Origin: Pseudomonas fluorescens NCIMB 11764
GTDB lineage: Bacteria > Pseudomonadota > Gammaproteobacteria > Pseudomonadales > Pseudomonadaceae
NCBI RefSeq assembly: GCF_000293885.2
Contig: NZ_CP010945.1
Span: 1,384,001-1,448,000 of the forward strand
Length of the DNA stretch: 64,000 nt
Direction of reading: 5' to 3'
The stretch's first letter is position 1. The number at the start of each line of letters is the position of its first letter. This document shows, in pieces, positions 11,176 to 20,146 of this stretch. The position numbers and the translations under genes are program-made. The notes under the pieces are model-generated. The model had not been told where the DNA came from and did no database searches. It saw only the letters and a program-made list of their open reading frames with translations.

Positions 11176-11529
11176 CTAGATGCCTTCCAATTCCTGTGTC
11201 TCCCACCGTTGCACTTTGATCGCTTGGTAAAGCATTCCGATGGTTAGCGGGACTTTGTCACCGCGCCCCTTCGCCCGGCGCTTTTGAAACACATCAAACC
11301 CTTCCGGTTGGAAGTAGCGATAAGCGTCGTAGTCGATGAAGTCGATTCCAAACTGTTCTTCCAGGGCTTCCATCAGGTTTCGCGCATCGGCGCCGTCACA
11401 GCCCAGGTCGAAGTTGATCGAGGTGTTGAGGCTGATAGTTTTGCGTTCGGGCAGGCCGAGTTCTTCGTGCAGCAACTGCATGAGCAGGTGCATGGCGTGA
11501 TCGTCGGGGAAGTTGGAAGCGAGGTTCAT
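11176..11529 (-). CDS. DUF1493 family, acyl-carrier-like protein
   Basis: A 117-residue protein with the DUF1493 pattern: LLMQLLHEELGLPE, then NTSINFDLGCDGADARNLME, then EEQFGIDFIDYDAYRYFQPE. The family resembles acyl carrier proteins, and the GCDGADA segment occupies the place of the carrier serine site, although the usual DSL is absent. The longer frame begins at 11634, but the ATG at 11529 gives the usual family start. A toxin gene lies upstream on the same strand. No function is established for the family as far as I know. Confidence 0.7.
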   Translation of the reverse strand: MNLASNFPDDHAMHLLMQLLHEELGLPERKTISLNTSINFDLGCDGADARNLMEALEEQFGIDFIDYDAYRYFQPEGFDVFQKRRAKGRGDKVPLTIGMLYQAIKVQRWETQELEGI

Positions 11530-11630
11530 GATTGAGTCCAGTTGAAGGCAAGGCTGGCGCCGATGCTTATCAGCGCCTCCTGACACGCGCTGTTGAGTAG
11601 GTCCTTCAGAGCTCTTGAAGCCCTCAGGAC

Positions 11631-11930
11631 TCAAGATGACCCTGCGGTTGACTCAGTCCACGGCCACTTCTGTCTAGCATGCAGTATCCGCACTACTTCT
11701 ACCGTTTCATCCAGGACCATGTAGACCATGATGTAATTCGATGTGGCGACGATTTCATGAGTACCAAAAACTCTACCCCTCCTATACAGCTTTGGTCGCT
11801 GACGTGCTTGGTCTGCTTTGAGCTCAAAGATTTCGTCTAAAACAAGGGCCGCGTCAGGGTTGTCCTGACAAATATGATTCATGATGTTATCCCGGTCAGT
11901 CAGCGCCGAGGGGCGCCAAACTACCCGCAT
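11631..11930 (-). CDS. RelE/ParE family toxin
   Basis: A 99-residue toxin of the RelE/ParE fold, expected to act on ribosome-bound mRNA or gyrase depending on the branch. Diagnostic segments are VVWRPSALTDRDNIMNHI at the start, RRGRVFGTHEIVAT in the middle and VVRILHARQKWP near the end. It follows its likely antitoxin with a one-base TGATG overlap, which couples their translation. The fold is clear, but the target cannot be told from the sequence. Confidence 0.88.
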   Translation of the reverse strand: MRVVWRPSALTDRDNIMNHICQDNPDAALVLDEIFELKADQARQRPKLYRRGRVFGTHEIVATSNYIMVYMVLDETVEVVRILHARQKWPWTESTAGSS

Positions 11931-12373
11931 CAGCGCGCCCGTTGACGTATGGCATCACGTTTGGCAGCAAAGATTCGGCGCGCCTCTTCGTCGCTAACAC
12001 TTGGCCGAGGATCATCAATGCTGGCCTGAACCTGTTTCCTGAACCACTCCTCGTAAGCAGCCGCTTCGTGAACTTGCTTCATTGCGTCGGAGCGGTCAGG
12101 GCGAGAATAGGTTTTTACTTGAAGGGGGTCATAGCTCGAAGCGTCGACATCGAAATGATTGATGCCTATTCCTTGCAAATAGATCACTAGGGTTTCGAGT
12201 CGTTTGAATAGGCGTATTTGCTGGCTGCGTTGCGCTGCCAGAGAATGCTTTTTTGATCCATGTTGGACCTGAATCGCCCAACCACCTTGCTTGGCTACGA
12301 TGTGAATGGCGCTAACAGCGTCGCTTTCAACCAGTTTGACGAGTGCGCTGTGATCAATCGTTTCGGTTGTCAT
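11930..12373 (-). CDS. Long antitoxin-like partner (ParC-type partition-associated)
   Basis: A 147-residue protein directly upstream of the toxin, with the stop overlapping the toxin start. The N-terminal 95 residues (SAIHIVAKQGGWAIQVQHG, then ETLVIYLQGIGINHFDVDAS) resemble proteins annotated as ParC-type partition-associated. The last 50 residues (ASIDDPRPSVSDEEARRIFA, then AKRDAIRQRAR) look like the toxin-wrapping tail of RelB/ParD-class antitoxins. So it seems to be a fused or enlarged antitoxin. The ATG at 12373 is chosen because the longer frame lacks family-like sequence. No clear Shine-Dalgarno is seen. Confidence 0.65.
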   Translation of the reverse strand: MTTETIDHSALVKLVESDAVSAIHIVAKQGGWAIQVQHGSKKHSLAAQRSQQIRLFKRLETLVIYLQGIGINHFDVDASSYDPLQVKTYSRPDRSDAMKQVHEAAAYEEWFRKQVQASIDDPRPSVSDEEARRIFAAKRDAIRQRAR

Positions 12374-12526
12374 AAGAAGGAGCCTATGGCTGATCAGTGG
12401 CTCACATGCTACGCAATCAATAATAGTTTGCAATCTTCTGTCTCCATTAAGGATGTAGGAATTAGTATCCTTTTTCGTGGGCAGCCAGCTCACAGTGAGG
12501 CTGGCATACCCTGTGAACACGGTGTG

Positions 12527-12823
12527 TCAGGCCGGTGCTTTCCAGCCCATCATGCGTTGTTGGGCGACTTTCAGTAGGTCGCAGCCGTCCTGAGTCAACA
12601 GGTAGAGGGCGTGGGTGATATGCGGGATGTCTTCGACGTCACCGTTTTTGAAGCATTGGCAATGTAGGGTTTTGAGTAGGTCGCTGGAAGCGCGGATGCG
12701 CTGGAGGGCGGCTTCGAGGATGTCTTGCGGATTGGCCTCTGTGTCGATGATCAGGGGCGGGGAATCGGTGAGGTTTGTTTCGAGTGGGCGGTAGCGGTTT
12801 GGAAACGGATTTAATATGGTCAC
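12527..12823 (-). CDS. Small Pseudomonas protein of unknown function (paralogue 1)
   Basis: A 98-residue protein with no function I recognise. The core ASSDLLKTLHCQCFKNGDVE, then DIPHITHALYLLTQDGCDLL, is closely matched by the gene at 13104-13379, so the two are paralogues. The layout resembles the small DUF3077/DUF6124-type proteins of Pseudomonas. It starts with GTG behind a good GAGGTG site. Confidence 0.6.
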   Translation of the reverse strand: MTILNPFPNRYRPLETNLTDSPPLIIDTEANPQDILEAALQRIRASSDLLKTLHCQCFKNGDVEDIPHITHALYLLTQDGCDLLKVAQQRMMGWKAPA

Positions 12824-12883
12824 TGAAGAACACCTCTAATTAATTGGGAATATGCGTTCTCTTTGTCGAGTGACCAAGCCCGA

Positions 12884-12945
12884 GTCGCTGATTTGGCAGC
12901 GACGGTCTGACTATAGGTGTGAGTCGCCGGTTGGCGATAGGCGAC
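12884..12945. repeat. Two adjacent stem-loops upstream of paralogue 1
   Basis: GTCGCTGATTTGGCAGCGAC (12884-12903) and the stem GTCGCC/GGCGAC (12923-12945) form two short hairpins. The first recurs almost exactly at 49191-49208, upstream of the DUF3077 gene. Confidence 0.6.
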
Positions 12946-13103
12946 AAGGTGCCTTCTGTTGTAGGACCGGGATGAAGCTTTGATAGGGCGTTGCCTACGT
13001 ACTTATCCCCCGTCGAATTTCTCTCGTTTATTGATATGCAGGCACACCGCGTTATCGTTCTTCGCGGGCAAGCCTCGCTCCTCCAGGGGGGTGTGGGTGG
13101 GCA

Positions 13104-13379
13104 TTAACCAGCGGTGAGTTTTGGGAGGCGTTGGCGGGCGATGTCGAGGAGTTCGTTGCCGTCCTGGGTCAGCAGGTAAAGCGCGTTGACGATGTTGGGA
13201 ATGTCGCTCGCGTCCGCCTGTTTGAAGCATAGGCAGTACAGCGTTTCGAGCAGGTCGCTGGCGGCGCGGATGCGTTGTCGGGCGGCGTCGAGGATTTCGT
13301 GCGGGTCGGCCTCGGTGTCAATCACCAGGACCGGGGTGTCGCTGTAGCGGCTTTTGAGTGGGCAATAGCGGTCTTGCAT
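13104..13379 (-). CDS. Small Pseudomonas protein of unknown function (paralogue 2)
   Basis: A 91-residue protein, paralogous over most of its length to the one at 12527-12823: VIDTEADPHEILDAARQRI, ASDLLETLYCLCFK, and NALYLLTQDGNELLDIARQR. The predicted structure is mostly helical with no signal peptide, so it is probably cytoplasmic. The ATG at 13379 follows AGGACGGA. The pair points to a recent local duplication. I do not assign a function. Confidence 0.6.
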   Translation of the reverse strand: MQDRYCPLKSRYSDTPVLVIDTEADPHEILDAARQRIRAASDLLETLYCLCFKQADASDIPNIVNALYLLTQDGNELLDIARQRLPKLTAG

Positions 13380-13674
13380 CTGGGTCCGTCCTGTAGGAAG
13401 TCTGGCAGGCCGACACTGTTTCAGCCGCGCCGAAAACTATGAAGCGGACGACGCGTTGCGGCAATACGGCTGCAATCGACACAGTTTGTAGGGGATTTAC
13501 TGGCCCTCGGGCATTCGCCCTACGCGTTTCCCGAGGTTTTTTTAATCGAAACCCTTACAGGTGAATTTTCCTACGTGTTTCTCAGGCGCAGCGCAGCAAA
13601 CCTCTGTATCGTGCGCGCCAGAATCTGTAGGGCATTTCGAAAATGCCTGGTTAAGCACTTAAAGGGAATTAGGT
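13380..13674. repeat. Gene-free region with several stems
   Basis: No gene is seen. CCTCGGG (13505-13511) pairs with CCCGAGG (13530-13536) and is followed by a run of eight T bases, which makes a terminator-like signal on the plus strand. A short stem AGGGCATTTCGAAAATGCCT lies at 13631-13650. CCCTACGCGTTTCCC and TCCTACGTGTTTCTC are imperfect copies of one unit. Confidence 0.45.
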
Positions 13675-14178
13675 ATGCAATGGCTACGTATGGCCTCGGT
13701 TTTGTTGTTGTGGGCGGGGGCGTGTCGTTTGACCGGCGCGGCTGACGCGGGTAACTCGATGGTGCTGGCCAACATGGACCGCACGGGCTGGCCGGACGCG
13801 CTCACCACTCAGGCGAACATGGACACCGCGTCTCGCGCTGAGGTGTTGATGTTCGGCAAGGCGCTGCTGGCCAGCGAAGCGCTGGACGAACAGGGTCTGA
13901 AACAACGCCTGGGCGTGCAGGCGGTGAAGCTCAAGTCTGTACGCCAGGTGCGTGATGGCTTGTGGGATCGATTGCTGACCACCTACCGCAATGCCAGCCA
14001 AGACTGCGACGGCGAACCGTTCTGCCCCCGTGTGCGAAGCGTCGCTGATTTGCGTCAGTTGGCCGCGGCGTTCACCGGCGAAATCAGCCCGGCCCACGCG
14101 GCGTGGGCGAGCAAGAGCCAGGTGTTTCATGAGCAGGCGTTGAATGAGCAACTTCGGGTGGCGGTGTTGGTGCCCTAG
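13675..14178 (+). CDS. Exported protein of unknown function
   Basis: A 167-residue protein with a clear signal peptide (MQWLRMASVLLLWAGACRL, cleavage likely after TGAADA). The mature part has two cysteines in DCDGEPFCPRVRS that could form a disulfide in the periplasm. No enzymatic motif is visible. A ribosome binding site (AAGGGAAT) precedes the ATG. It converges with the S8 peptidase gene 46 bases downstream. Confidence 0.65.
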   Translation: MQWLRMASVLLLWAGACRLTGAADAGNSMVLANMDRTGWPDALTTQANMDTASRAEVLMFGKALLASEALDEQGLKQRLGVQAVKLKSVRQVRDGLWDRLLTTYRNASQDCDGEPFCPRVRSVADLRQLAAAFTGEISPAHAAWASKSQVFHEQALNEQLRVAVLVP

Positions 14179-14224
14179 TGCTGTCTAGGGCAAGTCCCGG
14201 TGACGCTGTCCTCCCCGTTTCGGC

Positions 14225-15289
14225 TTAGTTGATCGTGGATTTCGGAGCCTGGCGCGAAGCCGCTTCAAGATCCATCAAACCTCGACCGTACGCCTCACTG
14301 TTGGCATAGATACCTGTTCGGTTCGCTGTTGCCAGCAGGCGTTCGCGTACTTGTTGCGCGGTAAGTTCGGGGTATCGGCTTTGCAATGCTGCCAGGGCTC
14401 CGCTGACCATGGCGGCAGCCGGCGAGGTGCCGGCGGTCTGCACGTACTTTCCGTCCTTGCTGGTGGTCAGCAGTCCTTGCCCAGCGCCGGAATCGCCGCC
14501 CGGTACCGCGATGCACCAGGCAGCCGCCACGCCGCAATAGTTGGACTTGGCATTGATGGCGCTGCCGTCGTTTTTCAGTGCAACCACGGCGATCCAGCCC
14601 TTTTCCAGTTCGGGTATGGCGATCGGCAAGCCGGGTTCAGCCAACGGTTCCCGTTTCAGTTCGTTACCCGTCGGGAACACAAAAACAGCGCCTTCCTGAA
14701 CCAGTTTCCGGGCAGTCACCAACGACTCCGGCATGACCTGCTTGTAACGCGCCTCATTGATCTCTGTCGCCGGAATGGCATTGGCCCACGAGTTGTTGAG
14801 AATGCGCGCACCTTTGTCGAAGCCGGCCTGCCAGGATTGTGCAATCTCGGTGTCGAAGAAAAATGGCTCGTTGTCGTCGCCGAAACGAAAGGGGATCAGT
14901 TGTGCGTTGAAGGCGACACCGTGCATGCCCTGGTCATCTTTGTTGGCGGCGAGAATGCCGGCCATCTGGGTACCGTGACCCACCCGGTCGAAGGTGCCGG
15001 CACGGTTCTCGACATAGTCAAAACCCGGGTCAGCGATTCTTCCCTGAAATTCCGGCAAGTTGCTGTTCAGGCCTGAGTCGACAAGCGCTACGGCCACCCC
15101 CTGGCCAGTGCCGCCTCGGGCGTAGAGGGCTGACGCGTTAATCACCGCCAGGCCTTGCTGGCCCTGATATTCCAGTGTCTCGAACGGGGTCGGGTCGATG
15201 GACGGCTGCGTGGGGTTCGTCAGGCAGCCGCTTAACAAAAAGGTCAATGCGAGCACGGGGGGGAGTAAAAAAATGGGTCGTTGAGGCAT
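14225..15289 (-). CDS. S8 family (subtilisin-like) lipoprotein peptidase
   Basis: A 354-residue serine peptidase anchored as a lipoprotein: the signal ends in LTFLLSGC, a lipobox with Cys22. The subtilase triad is intact: Asp in VALVDSGLNSN, His in GHGTQMAGILAA and Ser in TAGTSPAAAMVSGALA. The oxyanion Asn lies in ILNNSWAN. There is no long propeptide, which is unusual for secreted subtilases. The ATG at 15289 starts the signal peptide; the longer frame from 15319 adds an unlikely prefix. It stands alone, convergent with the exported-protein gene. Confidence 0.9.
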   Translation of the reverse strand: MPQRPIFLLPPVLALTFLLSGCLTNPTQPSIDPTPFETLEYQGQQGLAVINASALYARGGTGQGVAVALVDSGLNSNLPEFQGRIADPGFDYVENRAGTFDRVGHGTQMAGILAANKDDQGMHGVAFNAQLIPFRFGDDNEPFFFDTEIAQSWQAGFDKGARILNNSWANAIPATEINEARYKQVMPESLVTARKLVQEGAVFVFPTGNELKREPLAEPGLPIAIPELEKGWIAVVALKNDGSAINAKSNYCGVAAAWCIAVPGGDSGAGQGLLTTSKDGKYVQTAGTSPAAAMVSGALAALQSRYPELTAQQVRERLLATANRTGIYANSEAYGRGLMDLEAASRQAPKSTIN

Positions 15290-15563
15290 GGTCGTTCCTT
15301 CGTAAATCTCCGCGCACATCAGGCTTTCCTGCCGTGTTGAACATTGCGCGAAGAGGGCAATTTTTTTTGAAGGTGAACCTTACCGGTGAAAAGGGGTGAA
15401 GCGTCAGGGAGGCAAAGTGCCCCGTTTGTTTCAACCTGTGGCGAAGGTTTGGCCTGATGGACGCTGTATCATCCCGTATCGTTTTTGCCCCCGACCTTTT
15501 CTCGACTCGCTGCGATCACCGGCTAGGCTTTGGGCTTCGCAGCGGTCAACGGAGTGACAGCTT

Positions 15564-17498
15564 ATGCACAACACCCTGGAACAGGTTTTCGGTTATCCAC
15601 AGTTTCGGCCCGGCCAGGAGGCGACGATCAGCGCTGTACTGGCCGGGCGTTCGGCGGCGGCGATTTTCCCCACGGGTTCAGGCAAGTCCCTGTGTTACCA
15701 GATGTCGGCGGTATTGCTGCCGCACCTGACGCTGGTGGTCTCGCCGTTGTTGGCATTGATGCAGGACCAGTTGGCGTTTCTTCAGCGACACGGGATCGCA
15801 GCGGGCAGTATCGATTCGGCCCAGAGCCGCGACGACGCCAGCGATGTGATGGCTCGCGCCAAGTCCGGCGAGCTGAAGATTCTGATGATTTCCGTGGAGC
15901 GCCTGAAGAACGAGCGCTTTCGCCATTTCTTGCAGCAGGTGCCGATCTCGCTGCTGGTGGTGGACGAGGCGCATTGCATCTCGGAGTGGGGTCATAACTT
16001 CCGCCCCGACTATCTCAAGCTCCCGGACTACCAGCGCCAGTTCAACATCCCTCAGGCGTTGCTGCTGACCGCCACCGCGACCCCGAAAGTGGTCGCGGAT
16101 ATGGAAGCGAAATTTTCCATCGCTCCTGAAGACGTGGTCACCACCGGTTTCTATCGGCCGAACCTCAACTTGCTGGTGGAGCCGGTGCGCGGCCAGGACA
16201 AACGTCGACGCCTGGTCGAATGGATGAGGGAGCGTCCCGACCAGCCGAGCATCGTCTACGTCACCTTGCAGAAAACCGCCGAGCACATCGCCGAACACCT
16301 GGGGCGCAACGGCGTGCAGGCCGAGGCCTATCACGCCGGTTTGCCCCATGAACAACGGGAAGCGATTCAAAAGCGCTTCATGGGCGGTCAGTCCAATTGC
16401 ATCGTCGCTACCATCGCTTTTGGCATGGGCATCGACAAGAGCGACATTCGCAACGTGGTGCATTTCGACTTGCCCAAATCCATCGAAAACTACAGTCAGG
16501 AAATCGGTCGCGCCGGGCGTGACGGGCAACCGTCGGACTGCCTGGTACTGGCCAACCGCGACAGCCTCAACGTGCTGGAAAACTTCGTCTACGGCGACAC
16601 GCCGGAATTGGACGGCATCCGTCACGTACTCGACGAATTGCAAGCCGCTGCACCCGAGGGGCAATGGGAGTTTCTGCTGGGACCGTTGGCCGATCAGAGC
16701 AATATCCGCCAGTTACCGCTCAAGACCTTGCTGGTGCAATTGGAGCTACGCAGGATCATCGCCCCGCGTTACGCCTATTACGCCGAATACCGCTTCAAGT
16801 ATTTGCAGGAGCCGGAAGACTTGCTGGCCCGCTTCGAGGGTGAGCGCAAGGACTTCGTAGCGGCAATCATCCAGACTTCCACCCGCGCGCGGACCTGGGC
16901 CACGGTGAATTTCGATGCGTTGTACGAGCAGCATCGGGCCGAGCGCGATCGGGTGGTCAAGGCACTGGATTATTTCCAGGAAAAGGGCTGGGTCGAGCTG
17001 GAAAGCAAACAGATGACCGAGGTCTACAGCCTGCTGCAAACGGACTTCGACAGTCAGGCACTGAGTGCCGAACTGCATGCTTGTTTCACCCAGCATGAAC
17101 GCACCGAGATCGCGCGAATCCACGCCATGCTGGATCTGTTCGCCACCGAGCATTGCCTGGGTTATCGCCTCGCCGAGTATTTCGGCGACGAAAATGCGCC
17201 GCAGCAGTGCGGGCACTGTTCGGTGTGTCACGGGCATGTGGCGCGGCTGCCCGCACCGCCAGAGTTGCCGGCGCTTGTGGATAAAAACTTCGAGGCGCTG
17301 TGCGGTGATTTTATCCACAGGCATGAACAGCACGTCGGCAGCGTTCCCTCAGCGGAGCGCGTGACGCGGTTTTTGTGCGGGATCAGCGTGCCGCTGTTTA
17401 CCAAGCTCAAGGCCCGGTCGATTCCAGGGTTTGCAGCGCTGGAGGATTATCCGTATGGCGATGTGCGGAGTTGGGCCGAGGCGCATTTGCCGGGTTAG
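15564..17498 (+). CDS. RecQ-family ATP-dependent DNA helicase
   Basis: A 644-residue superfamily 2 helicase of the RecQ family. Motif 0 is YPQFRPGQEATI, Walker A PTGSGKSLCYQ lies near residue 36, the DEAH box is VVDEAHCISEWGHNFRPDY, motif III is LLTATATP and motif VI is QEIGRAGRDGQPS. The zinc-binding module is visible as CGHCSVCHG near residue 550. It is shorter than the canonical RecQ and I see no HRDC domain, so it is probably the second RecQ-type helicase of pseudomonads rather than the main one. It acts in DNA repair and recombination. Confidence 0.9.
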   Translation: MHNTLEQVFGYPQFRPGQEATISAVLAGRSAAAIFPTGSGKSLCYQMSAVLLPHLTLVVSPLLALMQDQLAFLQRHGIAAGSIDSAQSRDDASDVMARAKSGELKILMISVERLKNERFRHFLQQVPISLLVVDEAHCISEWGHNFRPDYLKLPDYQRQFNIPQALLLTATATPKVVADMEAKFSIAPEDVVTTGFYRPNLNLLVEPVRGQDKRRRLVEWMRERPDQPSIVYVTLQKTAEHIAEHLGRNGVQAEAYHAGLPHEQREAIQKRFMGGQSNCIVATIAFGMGIDKSDIRNVVHFDLPKSIENYSQEIGRAGRDGQPSDCLVLANRDSLNVLENFVYGDTPELDGIRHVLDELQAAAPEGQWEFLLGPLADQSNIRQLPLKTLLVQLELRRIIAPRYAYYAEYRFKYLQEPEDLLARFEGERKDFVAAIIQTSTRARTWATVNFDALYEQHRAERDRVVKALDYFQEKGWVELESKQMTEVYSLLQTDFDSQALSAELHACFTQHERTEIARIHAMLDLFATEHCLGYRLAEYFGDENAPQQCGHCSVCHGHVARLPAPPELPALVDKNFEALCGDFIHRHEQHVGSVPSAERVTRFLCGISVPLFTKLKARSIPGFAALEDYPYGDVRSWAEAHLPG

Positions 17499-17600
17499 AT
17501 CCATCCGCTGAATGTCCCCCATCACAGGAATAAATTTCAAAAATGCCCGGTGGCTGACTATGGTGGGGACTGTCTTTGGATCGCCAACAAGAGAACAATC

Positions 17601-18827
17601 ATGAGCCAGACACCGTTCAACATTCAGCGCGCCGCCGTCATCGGTGCGGGCACCATGGGCCGTGGCATTGTCATGTGCCTGGCCAACGCCGGGGTGCCGG
17701 TGCAATGGGTGGATAACAATCCGCAGATGCTTGAGCAAGCGCTGGCCAGCGTGGCCGAGACCTGCGCGCACAACGTGCGTCAGGGGCGGATCGATCAGGC
17801 CGAGGCGGACGCTCGTATTGCGCGGATCTCGGCGGCTGCCGATTACGCAGCGATCCGCGATGTCGATCTGGTGATTGAGGCGGTGTACGAAAACCTTGAG
17901 CTCAAGCAGAAAATTTTCCGTGAGCTCGATGGCCTGCTCAAACCCGAAGCCATTCTGGCGAGCAACACGTCAGCGCTGGATATCGACGCGATCGCTGCGG
18001 CCACTCGCCGTCCGCAACAAGTGCTGGGCCTGCACTTCTTCAGCCCGGCGCACATCATGAAACTGCTGGAAATCGTTCGTGGCGCACAGACTGCGCCGGC
18101 GGTGCTGGATGCCGCGCTGGAGCTGGGCAAGCGCATGGGCAAGGTCAGCGTGGTGTCGGGCAACTGCGAGGGGTTCATCGGCAACCGCATGCTCAATACC
18201 TACGTGCTCGAAGCGCGCAAGATGCTGCTCGAGGGCGCTTATCCCTATCAGGTGGATGCGGCGTTGCAGGGCTTCGGTTTCGCCATGGGGCCGTTTCGCA
18301 TGTTCGATGTGGTCGGCATCGACCTGCAATGGCGCGCTCGGGAACTGGCCGGTGTCGGGCAGGATGCGCCGCAGGTCCAGGTGGACAACCGCCTGTGCGA
18401 ACTGGGGCGTTTCGGCCAGAAGAGTGGCAACGGTTATTACCACTACGAAGCCGGCAGTCGCCAGGCTGAGCACGATGTGGAAGTGGATGCGCTGGTGCTG
18501 CAAGTCAGCGAGGGATTAGGCTTCCAGCGTCGTGAAATCGGCCCTGAGGAGATTCTGGAGCGCTGCTTGCTGGCGCTGGTCAACGAGGGCGCGAAAATCC
18601 TTCAGGAAGGGGTTGCTGCAACGGCGCACGACATCGATCTGGTGTACCTCAACGGCTATGGGTTCCCGGCGGACAAGGGCGGGCCGATGGCCTGGGCGGG
18701 TCAGCAAGGGTTGGCGGACATTCATCAGCGGTTGTTGGCGCTGGAGACCCGGCAGGGTGATCACTGGCAGCCGGCGCGGTTGATTGGGGAGTTGGCGGCG
18801 GTGGGTAAGGGGTTTGCTGATTTGTAG
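17601..18827 (+). CDS. 3-hydroxyacyl-CoA dehydrogenase
   Basis: A 408-residue NAD-dependent dehydrogenase of fatty-acid beta-oxidation. The Rossmann motif AVIGAGTMGRGI is at residues 11-22. SNTSALDIDAIAAATRRPQQ and GLHFFSPAHIMKLLEIV carry the substrate and catalytic His regions. Two C-terminal 3HCDH domains follow, seen as NCEGFIGNRML and as NGYGFPADKGGPMAWA. It resembles the second half of FadB without the enoyl-CoA hydratase domain. A thioesterase gene follows on the same strand after 92 bases. The start at 17601 is chosen for the family N-terminus. Confidence 0.9.
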   Translation: MSQTPFNIQRAAVIGAGTMGRGIVMCLANAGVPVQWVDNNPQMLEQALASVAETCAHNVRQGRIDQAEADARIARISAAADYAAIRDVDLVIEAVYENLELKQKIFRELDGLLKPEAILASNTSALDIDAIAAATRRPQQVLGLHFFSPAHIMKLLEIVRGAQTAPAVLDAALELGKRMGKVSVVSGNCEGFIGNRMLNTYVLEARKMLLEGAYPYQVDAALQGFGFAMGPFRMFDVVGIDLQWRARELAGVGQDAPQVQVDNRLCELGRFGQKSGNGYYHYEAGSRQAEHDVEVDALVLQVSEGLGFQRREIGPEEILERCLLALVNEGAKILQEGVAATAHDIDLVYLNGYGFPADKGGPMAWAGQQGLADIHQRLLALETRQGDHWQPARLIGELAAVGKGFADL

Positions 18828-18919
18828 TGTCTTTAATGACGCAATCGCGAGCAGGCTTGCGATGAGTACGACGCGGTTTCCGCCTTAAACTCGCCATCCA
18901 ACTCAAGGAATCGAACCTG

Positions 18920-19351
18920 ATGTCCAACCCGATGCCTCAACGCACCGACTACCCGCACTTCCAGCCCATCACCACTCGCTGGCACGACAACGATGCGTAC
19001 GGTCACGTCAACAACGTCACCTACTACAGCTTTTTCGACACGGCGGTGAACACGTATCTGATCGAAGTCGGCGGCCTGGATATTCATGACGGCGAAGTCG
19101 TGGGTTTTGTCGTGAGTTCGGCGTGCGATTACTTTGCCTCCATCGCTTTCCCCGACCGGATCGAGATCGGTTTGCGGGTGGGCAAGCTGGGCAACAGCTC
19201 TGTGCAATACGAACTGGCGGTGTTCAAGGCGGGTGAAGACGACGCCTGTGCGGCGGGGCGCTTCGTACATGTGTTCGTGGATCGGACATCGAATCAGCCG
19301 GTGGCGATTCCTGGCGGATTGCGCGGTGCGCTGGAGCGGTTGGTGGTTTGA
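18920..19351 (+). CDS. Acyl-CoA thioesterase, 4HBT/YbgC-like
   Basis: A 143-residue hotdog-fold thioesterase. The signature TTRWHDNDAYGHVNNVTYYS carries the catalytic Asp and the HVNN helix. It follows the hydroxyacyl-CoA dehydrogenase on the same strand, which suggests a shared role in acyl-CoA turnover, but a promoter could lie in the 92-base gap. A bidirectional terminator closes the unit. Confidence 0.87.
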   Translation: MSNPMPQRTDYPHFQPITTRWHDNDAYGHVNNVTYYSFFDTAVNTYLIEVGGLDIHDGEVVGFVVSSACDYFASIAFPDRIEIGLRVGKLGNSSVQYELAVFKAGEDDACAAGRFVHVFVDRTSNQPVAIPGGLRGALERLVV

Positions 19352-19356
19352 CCGGC

Positions 19357-19390
19357 AAAAAAAAATCGCAGCCCGAAGGCTGCGATTTCT
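19357..19390. terminator. Bidirectional terminator
   Basis: ATCGCAGCC and GGCTGCGAT pair around CGAA. A run of A bases lies on the left and T bases on the right, so the stem can end transcription of the thioesterase gene and of the convergent glycine-zipper gene. Confidence 0.88.
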
Positions 19391-19421
19391 TGATCTACCG
19401 GTAAACGAGGCGATTCAAGCC

Positions 19422-19907
19422 TCAGTCGCGATAGCGATGGTGATGCTTGCGGTGGCCATAGGCGTGACCGCGACCGGGATGACCATCACGGTAGTAGCGA
19501 CGGTCGTCACCACGGCCGCGATAGGAGCGACGATCATCGTCCTCATCGCTCTTGTTGCCCATGTAGTTACCCAGCGCGCCACCGGCGCCGCCGCCTGCCG
19601 CGGAGCCGATCAGGCTGCCGGTGGTGCCGCCCATGCTGCGACCGACCACGTTACCGCCCGCTGCGCCCAACGCACCGCCAATGGCCGCTTCGCCACGGCT
19701 GCGTTTGTCTGCGCCGACTGCGCTACCACCCGCGCCGCCCAGGGCTGCGCCGATGGTGGAACCTGTGTTGCCGCCTAACGATTGACCGACGACCGAGCCC
19801 AAAACCCCACCCAATGCGCCGCCCACACCTGCTTCGGTGGTGCCTCCGGCAGAAGCTAAGCCACTGACCAGGCCAAGGGACAACAAGAGAATCGAGGAGA
19901 ACTTCAT
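19422..19907 (-). CDS. Exported glycine-zipper protein
   Basis: A 161-residue protein with a signal peptide (MKFSSILLLSLGLVSGLASA). The middle has repeated glycine-zipper units such as GGALGGVLGSVVGQSLGG and GGAGGALGNYMGN, which favour packing of helices in membranes. The C-terminus is rich in Arg, His and Tyr (RRYYRDGHPGRGHAYGHRKH), suggesting metal or polyanion binding. Function is unknown; related proteins are found in the envelope. A good AGAGG-type site precedes the ATG. Confidence 0.8.
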   Translation of the reverse strand: MKFSSILLLSLGLVSGLASAGGTTEAGVGGALGGVLGSVVGQSLGGNTGSTIGAALGGAGGSAVGADKRSRGEAAIGGALGAAGGNVVGRSMGGTTGSLIGSAAGGGAGGALGNYMGNKSDEDDDRRSYRGRGDDRRYYRDGHPGRGHAYGHRKHHHRYRD

Positions 19908-20065
19908 AGAGGAACCTCAAGGGGATGACGGCGCGATCCTGAGGCTGAGGCAGGGTGCTTACAATCGAAATCCGACGAATGACACGACTTCAGCAGATAT
20001 ACCTAAGTTACTGTTTTTTGGGCGGAACTTAAGTGTTTTTCGCCGGTCTTTAGCTACTTCGGACA

Positions 20066-20097
20066 GGCCGTTTTTGTGAAAAAACGGCCTTTTTTGT
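20066..20097 (+). terminator. Terminator without an obvious gene
   Basis: GGCCGTTTTT and AAAAACGGCC pair around GTGAA, followed by TTTTTT on the plus strand. No plus-strand gene ends here; both neighbouring genes are on the minus strand. A small RNA in 19908-20060 is one explanation. Confidence 0.7.
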
Positions 20098-20146
20098 GGG
20101 CGTTGGGAAAGTTGGCTTGCCGCTGAAAATCAGGCGCGTACATCGT

